This document shows positions 24,754-33,436 of a stretch of 64,000 bases of DNA, piece after piece. This stretch comes from Roseobacter insulae (GTDB lineage: Bacteria; Pseudomonadota; Alphaproteobacteria; Rhodobacterales; Rhodobacteraceae). A model generated the notes under the pieces. The model was not told the DNA's origin and made no database searches. It saw nothing but the letters and a program-made list of their open reading frames with translations. A program made the position numbers and the translations under genes. The stretch covers positions 1,010,210-1,074,209 of the forward strand of contig NZ_JAHXDN010000002.1 in assembly GCF_019375555.1 (NCBI RefSeq), given 5' to 3'. Each line of letters starts with the position of its first letter. Position 1 is the stretch's first letter.

Positions 24754-26370
24754 TCAGGCGGGCGGGGCGAAGCTGGCTGAATTGGCGCGTGCCCAGCGTT
24801 TGCGGTAATCGGGCCCGACATCGCCCTTTTTGGTCAGCAAGAACCCCTCGGGCAGGTAAGGATAGGCGTCGCTGCCTTCGGCCATTTCCTTGTCTCCCAA
24901 ACGCACCATAAGGTGCTGCGGCATGAAATCTCCCGGATGGGAGAGACCCGCCGCGCCGGTGATTTCGCCCAGTGCTTTCAGGGTGTTTTCGTGGAAACGC
25001 GCCACCCGTTTGCTTTTCGATCCCACATCGAGCGCACGGGACCGCACCGGGTCCTGGGTGGCCACGCCGACCGGGCAATGATTGGTGTGGCAGGCCTGCG
25101 CCTGAATGCAACCAACCGCGAACATGAACCCGCGGGCCGAATTGCACCAATCTGCACCCAAAGCCAGTGCCCGCGCGATGTCGAAAGAAGAGACGACCTT
25201 TCCCGCGGCGCCGATTTTCACCTGATCGCGAATGCCTGCGCCCCGCAGCGTATTGTGTACGAAGGTAAGACCCTCGACCATCGGCATACCGATATGGTTT
25301 GAAAACTCCACCGGGGCAGCGCCCGTGCCACCTTCTGTTCCGTCCACGACGATGAAATCAGGTATGATGCCCGTTTCCAGCATCGCCTTGACCATGCACA
25401 TGAATTCGCGCCGGTGTCCGATGCAAAGTTTAAATCCGACCGGCTTGCCGCCCGACAGATCACGCAGCTGACCGATAAACTCCATCATTTCGATTGGCGT
25501 CGAGAAGGCCGAGTGGGCCGCCGGAGAGACGCAATCCTTTCCCATTGGAACACCGCGTGCTTCTGCGATCTCGGGGCTGATCTTGGAGGCGGGCAACATA
25601 CCGCCATGCCCGGGCTTGGCGCCCTGAGAGAGCTTGAGCTCGATCATCTTTACCTGATCCAGCGACGCGGTTTCCTCGAATTTCCCGGGGTCGAAAGTCC
25701 CGTCCTCAGCCCGACATCCGAAATACCCCGACGCGACCTGATAAATCAGATCACCGCCGCCCGCCTTGTGGTATCGGCTGACAGACCCTTCGCCTGTATC
25801 ATGTGCAAACCCGCCGATCCGGGCCCCGGTGTTCAATGCCTCAATGGCATTTCCCGACAGCGATCCGAAACTCATCGCAGAGATATTGTAAAGCGAGGCG
25901 CTGTAGGGCTTCTTGCAGGCGTCGCCGCCAATTTTTGTTCTGAAATCAGTGTCTTCAATATGTATTGGGATAACGGAATGCGTGACCCAGGCATATCCCG
26001 CGTCGTATACGCGTAACCGCGTGCCAAAGGGGCGTTTGTCTTCCTGCCCCTTCGCACGCTGGTACACGAGGCTGCGCGCGTCGCGCGAAAACGGCTCTTC
26101 ATCCTGATCGGACTCGATAAGATATTGGCGAATTTCGGGACGGATGCCTTCAAAGAGAAATCGCATATGTCCCAGGACCGGATAGTTGCGCAGAATGGAA
26201 TGGCTGGGCTGGCGCACGTCATGCAGCCCAAGTAGCGACAGAAATGCAAAGAAGGCGAAGGGGAGCAGCATCCAGCTTGTCCACACAAGGGCGGCAATCA
26301 GACAGATGACACTGATTACAACGACAGCACCGAACGTCGTAAAGCGTTTCAGGGACCCGAAATCTGGCAT
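24754..26370 (-). CDS. FMN-binding glutamate synthase family protein
   Basis: A 538-residue protein related to the central/FMN domain of glutamate synthase large subunit, without the glutaminase domain. The N-terminus has two hydrophobic helices (about 12-32 and 34-50), so it is probably membrane-anchored. Landmarks: YNISAMSFGSLSGNAIEALN, GEGSVSRYH, QGAKPGHGGMLP, DGTEGGTGAAP and the cysteine cluster QAQACHTNHCPVGVATQ (iron-sulfur type). Stand-alone members have poorly defined roles. It may move electrons to or from glutamate-like substrates. Its neighbourhood with gabT and polyamine genes suggests amino-nitrogen metabolism. Confidence 0.88.
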   Translation of the reverse strand: MPDFGSLKRFTTFGAVVVISVICLIAALVWTSWMLLPFAFFAFLSLLGLHDVRQPSHSILRNYPVLGHMRFLFEGIRPEIRQYLIESDQDEEPFSRDARSLVYQRAKGQEDKRPFGTRLRVYDAGYAWVTHSVIPIHIEDTDFRTKIGGDACKKPYSASLYNISAMSFGSLSGNAIEALNTGARIGGFAHDTGEGSVSRYHKAGGGDLIYQVASGYFGCRAEDGTFDPGKFEETASLDQVKMIELKLSQGAKPGHGGMLPASKISPEIAEARGVPMGKDCVSPAAHSAFSTPIEMMEFIGQLRDLSGGKPVGFKLCIGHRREFMCMVKAMLETGIIPDFIVVDGTEGGTGAAPVEFSNHIGMPMVEGLTFVHNTLRGAGIRDQVKIGAAGKVVSSFDIARALALGADWCNSARGFMFAVGCIQAQACHTNHCPVGVATQDPVRSRALDVGSKSKRVARFHENTLKALGEITGAAGLSHPGDFMPQHLMVRLGDKEMAEGSDAYPYLPEGFLLTKKGDVGPDYRKRWARANSASFAPPA

Positions 26371-26729
26371 AGCTTAATTCCTGTAGTTCTACCGATTGAA
26401 ATCCGTCATGAGCGCGCGCGGAAAGCATCACGATATTTTAAACATTCCCTGATGATCTTTTATTGTGATGGCCGGTGCAAGCGTCCTGACGGCGGACCAT
26501 TGTATTGCGAGCACCCGTATAGTGCTTGATCAACTCAGAAAAGCTTCGTACGCTTTACGCATCGATGTCAAAACAAATAGAAATAGATAAAATCAAGTCG
26601 CAAAACAGCTTGGCACAGGGCATCAAGATGTATGGGAGTCTGCCATTTTTCCGCGGCTGAGCGATGGAACGGTTGATTGCCTTGCCGAAAAAAGAGGCGA
26701 TCCGCGCCGGATCAACAAGGGGAGGTGAG
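26371..26729. promoter_or_regulatory. Non-coding upstream region of the polyamine-type operon
   Basis: No convincing gene is present in this stretch. It is AT-richer than the genes around it. Notable items are an imperfect inverted repeat at 26426-26434/26462-26470 (CATCACGAT / ATTGTGATG), a CCGCGG-containing stretch TTTCCGC at 26648-26654 able to pair with the terminator arm at 26761, and a perfect GATCCG-CGC-CGGATC hairpin at 26699-26713 just ahead of the leader ORF's ribosome binding site. A promoter for the operon is expected here, but I cannot place -35/-10 elements firmly. Confidence 0.45.
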
Positions 26730-26789
26730 ATGAAAATGTTTAATATACTCTTCATGAGCTGCGGAATCTCACGCACCTCAGATGCGTAA
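26730..26789 (+). CDS. 19-residue leader peptide ORF upstream of the nitrilase operon
   Basis: ATG at 26730 to TAA at 26787-26789 encodes MKMFNILFMSCGISRTSDA. Its ribosome binding site, GGGGAGGTGA at 26719-26728, is an extended match to the anti-Shine-Dalgarno sequence and among the strongest in the window. An internal ATG at 26736 would give 17 residues with more usual spacing. The last nine codons lie within the stem-loop of an intrinsic terminator. It therefore looks like a regulatory leader whose translation decides terminator formation. It has no run of one amino-acid codon, so it is not a classical attenuation peptide. Confidence 0.6.
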   Translation: MKMFNILFMSCGISRTSDA

Positions 26790-26804
26790 TTCCGCCTGTT
26801 TTTT
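26761..26804 (+). terminator. Intrinsic terminator (attenuator) overlapping the leader ORF
   Basis: GCGGAAT at 26761-26767 pairs with ATTCCGC at 26789-26795, with an inner ACGCA/TGCGT stem (26771-26775/26783-26787). CTGTTTTTT (six T at 26799-26804) follows. The hairpin loop contains CACCTC, complementary to the leader's GAGGTG. An upstream TTTCCGC at 26648-26654 could pair with the 5' arm as an antiterminator. It lies 145 bases before the nitrilase start, so it would act as an attenuator. Confidence 0.7.
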
Positions 26805-26922
26805 CGCCAGTTTCAACACGATCACGAAAGTTTTCGCCGCAGCCCGTTTTCTGCTGTTCCAACCTGCGCCCGATGGGCGTAAGGCGGTGCGGCGCGAAGC
26901 TGTTTCTGGACCAAACCGGCCC

Positions 26923-26948
26923 ACTTCGTCGCGACGGAGTGATTTTTT
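26923..26948 (+). promoter_or_regulatory. Hairpin masking the nitrilase ribosome binding site, followed by six T
   Basis: ACTTCGT (26923-26929) pairs with ACGGAGT (26934-26940), one G-T, loop CGCG. The 3' arm contains the GGAG ribosome binding site of the nitrilase gene. GATTTTTT then leads straight into its ATG at 26949. It could block translation or work as a second terminator. Confidence 0.5.
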
Positions 26949-28007
26949 ATGACCCCATTCGCAATTGCCGGCGTGCAAATGCATGTAAATGCGTTGCAAT
27001 CCAACGTCGAAGGGATGATTCACCGACTTGACGTGCTGATGGCGCGCTTCCCGTGGACGCAGATGGTGCTGTTCTCTGAACTGGCACCCTATGGCCCGCT
27101 TGACCGTTTTGCACAGGCACCGCAGAACGAAGCGCTGGATGTCTTTTGCAAGGCGGCGCGCAAGCATCGTGTCTGGCTTATCCCTGGGTCGATGTTTCTG
27201 CGCGATCCCGACACCGGGATGGTTTTCAACACCTCCGTTGTGATCAATCCCGAAGGGGAGATCATCCGGCGTTACGCCAAGATGTTCCCGTTCCGGCCCT
27301 ATGAAACAGGCATCGCGGCGGGCACCGAATTCTGTGTGTTCGATGTGCCGGACGTGGGTCGTTTTGGTTTGTCGATCTGCTACGACATCTGGTTCCCCGA
27401 AACCACGCGGCAACTCACGGCACAGGGTGTCGAAGTCCTGTTGCACCCGGTCCTGACCGGCACGACGGACCGCGACGCCGAGCTCGCGATTGCCCGCGCA
27501 ACGGCGGCGCAGTTCCAATGCTACGTGTTTGACGTCAATGGTCTGGGGGCAGGCGGTGTCGGCAAGTCTTTGGTTGTGGATCCGTCCGCCCACGTGCTGC
27601 ACCAATCTGCCGGGCAGGAGGACATGTTCCCGATCGAGGTGGATCTGTCCACTGTGCGGCGCCAGCGCGAAACCGGCATGAAGGGCCTTGGCCAGGTGCT
27701 CAAGAGCTTCCGTGACCGTTCGGTCGATTTTTCAGTTTATGACCGGAACAGTGGAACCGACGACTACCTCAAAACGTTGGGTCCTCTGGAAATACCTCAA
27801 CAAGGGACACGCGCCGGACTTCACGTGGATGTGCCAGCAGAAAAAGTTCAGGGAGAGCCCGCTTTCAAGGGCATGGCGTTCGACACGCTGACCGGTGGCA
27901 CGTCCCTGCAACCGGCAATGAACACGCAGCTGGCACCGACAACCGAACCAACCCCTCAACCCCTCAAAGTCGAAACGCAGGGGAGCGAAAAACAATCCAG
28001 CGGGTAA
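26949..28007 (+). CDS. Nitrilase superfamily carbon-nitrogen hydrolase
   Basis: A 352-residue amidase/nitrilase-fold enzyme with the catalytic triad Glu44 (LFSELAPYGP), Lys110 (RYAKMFPF) and Cys143 (SICYDIWFPE). The relatives include N-carbamoylputrescine amidase, aliphatic amidase and formamidase. The C-terminal ~60 residues (after about 290) are Pro/Thr/Gln-rich and look disordered. It heads a four-gene operon with a basic-amino-acid decarboxylase, ATP-grasp ligase and C45 hydrolase, so an amide or carbamoyl group on a polyamine-like compound is the likely substrate. Exact activity is not established. Confidence 0.85.
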   Translation: MTPFAIAGVQMHVNALQSNVEGMIHRLDVLMARFPWTQMVLFSELAPYGPLDRFAQAPQNEALDVFCKAARKHRVWLIPGSMFLRDPDTGMVFNTSVVINPEGEIIRRYAKMFPFRPYETGIAAGTEFCVFDVPDVGRFGLSICYDIWFPETTRQLTAQGVEVLLHPVLTGTTDRDAELAIARATAAQFQCYVFDVNGLGAGGVGKSLVVDPSAHVLHQSAGQEDMFPIEVDLSTVRRQRETGMKGLGQVLKSFRDRSVDFSVYDRNSGTDDYLKTLGPLEIPQQGTRAGLHVDVPAEKVQGEPAFKGMAFDTLTGGTSLQPAMNTQLAPTTEPTPQPLKVETQGSEKQSSG

Positions 28008-28083
28008 GTCACTGGTTCTGATGGAGCGGTGATTTCCGTTCGCAGGCATTCATGTGGTTTTCTCGCGCAGCGGAGAACGACTA

Positions 28084-30834
28084 ATGCATGCGATGAACGA
28101 TTACTCCTCGGCAATACAATTGCGCTCCGACCGGTGGAGTGCGCTGCGCGAAGCGACCAGCGCGCTGACGCGAGACCCAAAACCCAAGCAGGCGGCGGCG
28201 CTCCAGGCAAAAACAGAGGCTCTGTTTAAATCACTGGCGGTAATTGAGCCCTACTGGGCGTTTCCGGGCATGTCGGCTTTTGATCACATGCGGCGTCAGT
28301 TCGAACACAACTCCTTCGATGATCTTGCCTTTGCCGTGGGCCGTGTCACCCGTGCGCTGACAACCGGGGCCTACAGGCGGCGGCACATTCCGCTGGAACG
28401 CGACAGTGTCGATCAGGAAGAGCACGACGACGAAGCGATGTTGCCGCCGGAAGCACGGGCACTGGCCAAACCGTATTTCGAAGTCCTGATCGTTGATAAT
28501 GTGAACGAGCATCAGGAACGGTGGCTGCGCAACAATGTGACCCGCATGCGCCGCCCGGAAGATCCGTTTGTTTACGAAGCTGTTGTCGTGCCCAGCCTCG
28601 AGGACGCGCTGGTGGCAGTGCTGTTCAATCACAATATTCAGGCGATTGTCGTGCGCCCCGGCCTCGTTCTGAAGTCCAAGATGGATCAGAGCATTGTTGC
28701 CAGGTATCTCAACCGGGCAGGCGGCCAGGAAGAGATCGACAACATGCTGCCGGAGAACTATGGGCCAGAACTTTGCCGGCTGGTGGCCAAGGTGCGCCCC
28801 GAGCTGGACGCCTACCTGGTTACCGAGCGGTCAGTGGAGGAAATAGCTGGGCTGGATCTGGGTATCTGCCGGCGCGTCTTCTACAATCAGGAAGATTTCA
28901 TGGAACTGCATCTCAACATCCTGCGGGGTGTTCAGGCGCGCAACAAAACGCCGTTTTTCACGGCACTGGTGGAGTATTCCAAGCAGCCGACGGGTGTCTT
29001 TCACGCGATGCCCATCAGTCGTGGTAAATCGATTACGCGGAGCCACTGGATTCAGGACATGGGCGCTTTTTACGGCCCTAATATCTTTCTCGCCGAAACC
29101 TCCGCCACATCCGGCGGGCTGGACAGCCTGCTGGAACCGCACGGCCCGATCAAGGAATCGCAGGAACTGGCGTCACGCGCGTTTGGATCGAAACAGACGT
29201 TTTTTGCCACCAATGGCACCTCGACCTGCAACAAGATCGTGGTGCAGGCACTTGTGCGTCCGGGGGACATCGTGCTGGTCGACCGCGATTGTCACAAGTC
29301 GCACCACTACGGCATGGTACTGGCGGGCGCGCAGGTCTGTTACCTCGACAGCTATCCGCTCAATCAGTATTCGATGTACGGCGCCGTACCTCTGCGTGAG
29401 ATCAAGCATCAGTTGCTGAAGCTGAAAGCCGAGGGCAAGCTTGACCGGGTGCGCATGCTGCTTTTGACGAACTGCACCTTCGATGGGCTGGTCTATAACG
29501 TCGAACGGGTTATGGAGGAATGTCTGGCGATCAAGCCGGACCTCATATTCCTGTGGGACGAAGCATGGTTCGCTTTCGCCCGTTTCAACCCGACCTATCG
29601 CCAGCGCACGGCCATGTCCGCCGCCAACAATATGCGCCAAAAGCTCCGCACGGACACGCACCAGCGCATGTATGAGGCGCAGAAAACCATGCTGGAGGAA
29701 TGTGACGACGAAAAGCTTCTGGATACGAGGTTGATACCGCCCCCCAACGCGCGGGTAAGGGCCTACGCGACCCAGTCCACGCATAAGACGCTGACATCCT
29801 TGCGACAGGGGTCGATGATTCATGTCAACGATCAGGATTTCAAAGGCGAGGTCGAGCAGGCCTTTCACGAAGCCTATATGACGCACACCTCCACCTCACC
29901 GAATTACCAGATCATCGCCAGCCTGGATGTCGGGCGCCGTCAGGTTGAGCTGGAAGGGTTCGAATTCGTGCAGCGCCAGATCGAGGCGGCCATGTCGATG
30001 CGTCGCGCGATCATGACGCATCCCCTGTTGTCCAAGTATTTCAAGGTGCTGACGGCGGGTGATATGATCCCGGATCATCACCGCCAGTCGGGTGTGACCA
30101 GCTATTATGACGCGGAACAGGGCTGGACCGATATGTGGGACTGCTGGGAGCAGGATGATTTCGTGCTGGATGCGACCCGGGTGACGCTCGCGGTGGGCGG
30201 TACGGGCTGGGACGGCGACACTTTCAAGACCGACATCCTGATGGATAAATACGGGATCCAGATCAACAAGACATCACGCAACACCGTTCTGTTCATGACC
30301 AACATCGGCACGACGCGATCCTCTGTCGCCTACCTGATCGAGGTGCTGGTCGAAATCGCCAAATCGCTCGATGAACGGCTTGATGATGCCAGCCGGATGG
30401 AACGTCTGTCTTTTGACCGTCGGGTCAAAGGGTTGATGGAGGAATTGCCGCCGCTGCCTGATTTCAGCCGGTTCCACGATGCCTTCCGCCAGTGCGAAGT
30501 GACCGGAGAGGGCGACATCCGTTCTGCCTTCTTCCTCGCCTACAATGAAGAAAAATGCGACTACCTTGATATCAACGGCTCCCTCGGCGACGCGCTGAAG
30601 GCAGGCGAAGAGGTGGTGTCTGCCAGCTTTATCATTCCCTATCCGCCCGGGTTTCCGATCCTCGTCCCCGGGCAGGTGGTCAGCGAGGAAATCCTTGCTT
30701 TCATGCTGGCCTTGGATGTCAGCGAAATTCACGGCTACCGGCCCGATCTGGGGCTGAGGGTCTTCACGCAAGAAGCGCTGCAAGCGCTCGTCGATGCCAA
30801 ACCCGGCACAAAGCTCGCCCCCGCGGCTGAATAA
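28084..30834 (+). CDS. Orn/Lys/Arg decarboxylase family protein (large fold-I PLP enzyme)
   Basis: A 917-residue PLP decarboxylase that makes a diamine (putrescine, cadaverine or agmatine) from ornithine, lysine or arginine. It has an N-terminal wing domain and the fold-I core with FATNGTSTCNKIVVQALV, DRDCHKSHHYG and the Asp in FLWDEAWFAFARF. The PLP lysine is about residue 568 in STHKTLTSLRQGSMIHV, and the C-terminal domain has FIIPYPPGFPILVPGQV. It is longer than E. coli SpeF/LdcC/AdiA (about 715-755). The ATG at 28084 has CGGAG upstream. Substrate cannot be chosen from motifs; operon context favours a polyamine. Confidence 0.9.
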   Translation: MHAMNDYSSAIQLRSDRWSALREATSALTRDPKPKQAAALQAKTEALFKSLAVIEPYWAFPGMSAFDHMRRQFEHNSFDDLAFAVGRVTRALTTGAYRRRHIPLERDSVDQEEHDDEAMLPPEARALAKPYFEVLIVDNVNEHQERWLRNNVTRMRRPEDPFVYEAVVVPSLEDALVAVLFNHNIQAIVVRPGLVLKSKMDQSIVARYLNRAGGQEEIDNMLPENYGPELCRLVAKVRPELDAYLVTERSVEEIAGLDLGICRRVFYNQEDFMELHLNILRGVQARNKTPFFTALVEYSKQPTGVFHAMPISRGKSITRSHWIQDMGAFYGPNIFLAETSATSGGLDSLLEPHGPIKESQELASRAFGSKQTFFATNGTSTCNKIVVQALVRPGDIVLVDRDCHKSHHYGMVLAGAQVCYLDSYPLNQYSMYGAVPLREIKHQLLKLKAEGKLDRVRMLLLTNCTFDGLVYNVERVMEECLAIKPDLIFLWDEAWFAFARFNPTYRQRTAMSAANNMRQKLRTDTHQRMYEAQKTMLEECDDEKLLDTRLIPPPNARVRAYATQSTHKTLTSLRQGSMIHVNDQDFKGEVEQAFHEAYMTHTSTSPNYQIIASLDVGRRQVELEGFEFVQRQIEAAMSMRRAIMTHPLLSKYFKVLTAGDMIPDHHRQSGVTSYYDAEQGWTDMWDCWEQDDFVLDATRVTLAVGGTGWDGDTFKTDILMDKYGIQINKTSRNTVLFMTNIGTTRSSVAYLIEVLVEIAKSLDERLDDASRMERLSFDRRVKGLMEELPPLPDFSRFHDAFRQCEVTGEGDIRSAFFLAYNEEKCDYLDINGSLGDALKAGEEVVSASFIIPYPPGFPILVPGQVVSEEILAFMLALDVSEIHGYRPDLGLRVFTQEALQALVDAKPGTKLAPAAE

Positions 30835-30857
30835 ACCCAACAGAGAGGACATAATAC

Positions 30858-32318
30858 ATGCCCGCAACGGTTCTGAAGAACATCTCGGAAATCCGCCGGT
30901 ATTTTCACCGAAACGAGGACCCGGTCTATTTCATCTCGGCCACGAATTTCAACCTGCTGGGGTTGGACGAATGGGTGAAGAACTTCAAATACATCTGCTA
31001 CATCGACTGTTATGGCGGCAAGCACCCGAACGTGTTCTGCCCCTCCGAGCAACCGCATGCAGAGTTTCAATCCATCGAGGACATCAACAACTACCTGTTG
31101 CAGCACAAAGAGGTCATCGACTTCATCAAGCGGCGCGGCGGCAAGCCAAAGTTTGTCTTTCTGATGTTTGACGAGGAAACGGAACGGCTGTCCAAGGAGC
31201 TGGGCGCGGATGTCTGGTTCCCCAAGGCCAAGCTGCGCACCTCGATGGACAACAAGATTGAAACCGTGCGGATCGGCAACAAGGCGGGCGTGCCATCGGT
31301 GCCGAACGTGCTGGCCGAGGTGACGTCTTACGAAGATCTGAAGAAGACATGCGAGAAGGCCGGGATCGGGCATGACCTCGTTTTGCAATCGGCCTTTGGG
31401 GATTCCGGTCATACCACGTTCTTCATTAAGTCCGAGGCCGATTTCCGCCGCCACGAGCACGAGATCATCGGCGAAGGCGAGATCAAGATCATGAAGCGCA
31501 TCGATTGCCGGGGCTCGGCGATCGAAGCCTGTGCGACGAAAGAGGGCACCATCGTGGGCCCGCTGATGACGGAACTGGTCGGGTTCAAGGAACTGACACC
31601 CTATCGCGGCGGCTGGTGTGGCAATGAAATCCTGTCAACCGCCTTCCCGCCGAAGGTGCGGCAACAGGCGCGCGATCTGACCTTCAAGTTCGGCGAGCAA
31701 CTGCGCAAGGAAGGCTACCGTGGGTATTTCGAGCTCGACTTCCTGATCGACAAGAAAACCGGCGATCTGTGGTTGGGCGAGTTGAACCCGCGCATCACCG
31801 GCGCGTCGTCGATGACCAACCACGCGGCCTTTGCCCATGCGGATGCGCCGCTCTTCCTGTTCCACCTGCTGGAGTTTTCGAAGAAGAAGTTCAATCTGGA
31901 TGTAGACGAGTTGAACGCCCGCTGGGCCGACAGCGCCAATATCGACAGCTGGTCGCAGATGGTGATCAAGCACACCGAAGACAGTGTCGATATCTGTACG
32001 GATAGCCCGGAAACCGGCATCTACCGGATGCTGGAGGACGGCCGCGTTGTTTATGACCGCTTCGATTATCACCGCCGGGCGGTCGAATCCGAGAACGAGG
32101 CGTTTTTCCTGCGCATCCTGCAGCCGGGCGATTATCGCTATGAAGGTGCGGATATCGGCATCCTGGTGACGCGGGGCCGTTCGATGACCAAGAGTTTCCA
32201 GTTGAATGAGCGCGCGAAAAAGTGGATTCACGGCATCAAGCAATCCGTGGCCGCCAAACCGCTGCCAACGGCCACGGCTGGTCCGGAACTGGCGGATCCG
32301 GCGTTCAAAATCCTCTGA
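30858..32318 (+). CDS. ATP-grasp superfamily ligase of unknown substrate
   Basis: A 486-residue protein with an ATP-grasp fold. The N-terminal ~120 residues form a pre-ATP-grasp domain. The nucleotide region has DLVLQSAFGDSGHTTFFI and IKIMKRID. The Mg/ATP motif is LWLGELNPRITGASSMTN, and a ~150-residue C-terminal region of unknown fold follows. It would activate a carboxylate as an acyl-phosphate and join it to an amine or thiol. It is often loosely named biotin carboxylase, but there is no biotin-carrier partner here. It lies 23 bases after the decarboxylase, whose diamine product is a natural acceptor. That link is inference. Confidence 0.82.
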   Translation: MPATVLKNISEIRRYFHRNEDPVYFISATNFNLLGLDEWVKNFKYICYIDCYGGKHPNVFCPSEQPHAEFQSIEDINNYLLQHKEVIDFIKRRGGKPKFVFLMFDEETERLSKELGADVWFPKAKLRTSMDNKIETVRIGNKAGVPSVPNVLAEVTSYEDLKKTCEKAGIGHDLVLQSAFGDSGHTTFFIKSEADFRRHEHEIIGEGEIKIMKRIDCRGSAIEACATKEGTIVGPLMTELVGFKELTPYRGGWCGNEILSTAFPPKVRQQARDLTFKFGEQLRKEGYRGYFELDFLIDKKTGDLWLGELNPRITGASSMTNHAAFAHADAPLFLFHLLEFSKKKFNLDVDELNARWADSANIDSWSQMVIKHTEDSVDICTDSPETGIYRMLEDGRVVYDRFDYHRRAVESENEAFFLRILQPGDYRYEGADIGILVTRGRSMTKSFQLNERAKKWIHGIKQSVAAKPLPTATAGPELADPAFKIL

Positions 32319-32339
32319 CCCGAAAGGATCGCGCATCCA

Positions 32340-33311
32340 ATGTTATGGCGCGCCGTAAGTGAAGAAACGCCCGGACCGAAATGGTCCGGGCTTTTCGCCG
32401 AATACTGGCCGGACTACAAACGCTGGTGGTTGAAGGAGGGCGACAGCGCCCGCCCGACCTATGCGGAATCCTACCGGGCGCTGAAAGAACATATGCCCGA
32501 AATCCTGCCGCTCTACGAGGAATTATGCGCCTTGGCGGGCGGTGGCGATCACGCCGCGCGGTTCTTGTCGTTCTATTGCCCGCCGCCGTATCTGGCCGGC
32601 TGTTCGCAGGCGATATGGACCGGCAAGGAACCGGTCATGGTGCGCAATTATGACTATAACCCGAACGCATTTGACAGTCTCGTGCTGAATACAAAATGGC
32701 AGGGGCGGCAGGTTATGGGCACATCCGACGGGCTCTGGGGCATGGTTGACGGGGTGAACGATGCTGGTCTTGCAATTTCCCTGACCTTCGGCGGGCGCAG
32801 AATTGTTGGCGACGGCTTCGGTGTGCCGCTGATCCTGCGCTATGTTCTGCAGACCTGTGACACGGCGGAAGAAGCCGGCGAGGTGCTGGCCCGTGTGCCG
32901 ACCCACATGAGTTACAATGTGACCGTGCTGGACAAGAAGCGCCATTATCTGACGGCGATGATGGCCCCTGATCGGCCCGCGCTGATCACCCATGCCGCGG
33001 TGGCGACGAACCATCAGGAAAACGTGGAATGGGTCAGTCACGCGCGCTTCACCGCGACGGTCGAACGCGAGCGGTTTCTGTTGCACCGGCTCAGACTGCA
33101 CCGTGACCCGGAAGAGAAATTCATAAGCGCTTTCCTGAAGCCACCTCTTTATTCAACCGCTTTTACCGCCGGGTTTGGCACGCTCTACACGGCTGTTTAC
33201 CGGCCCAGACGTCGCCAGATGGAGCTGCGCTGGCCCGGTACGGTCTGGCCCTTGTCGATGAAAGCCTTCGAAGAAGGCCGACGTCAGATTCTGCTGCCGG
33301 GTGCTGCCTGA
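32340..33311 (+). CDS. C45 family Ntn-hydrolase (acyltransferase/amidase)
   Basis: A 323-residue protein of the peptidase C45 / isopenicillin-N acyltransferase family. These cleave themselves and then hydrolyse or transfer acyl amides through an N-terminal cysteine. The expected nucleophile is Cys88 in YLAGCSQAIW, with NYDYNPNAFDS and WGMVDGVNDAGLAISLTFGG as family landmarks. Long N-terminal pro-segment present. It ends the four-gene operon (21 bases after the ATP-grasp gene). It could release or trans-acylate the amide formed by the ATP-grasp enzyme. No signal peptide is seen. Confidence 0.85.
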   Translation: MLWRAVSEETPGPKWSGLFAEYWPDYKRWWLKEGDSARPTYAESYRALKEHMPEILPLYEELCALAGGGDHAARFLSFYCPPPYLAGCSQAIWTGKEPVMVRNYDYNPNAFDSLVLNTKWQGRQVMGTSDGLWGMVDGVNDAGLAISLTFGGRRIVGDGFGVPLILRYVLQTCDTAEEAGEVLARVPTHMSYNVTVLDKKRHYLTAMMAPDRPALITHAAVATNHQENVEWVSHARFTATVERERFLLHRLRLHRDPEEKFISAFLKPPLYSTAFTAGFGTLYTAVYRPRRRQMELRWPGTVWPLSMKAFEEGRRQILLPGAA

Positions 33312-33436
33312 GGTTCGCGCGAATGACTATTTTTCTCAACAAAATCAATTTCATTCTCGTTTAAATAGCAGAAGGGGCTTGCCAAATTGTGCAGCGTCCC
33401 AAAGATTGTCGTCAGAAAAAAATAGGGGAGACTACC

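Noticed and set aside
26555..26776. 73-codon minus-strand frame in the leader region
   Set aside because: Opposite the leader peptide and terminator, with no start signal; judged non-coding.
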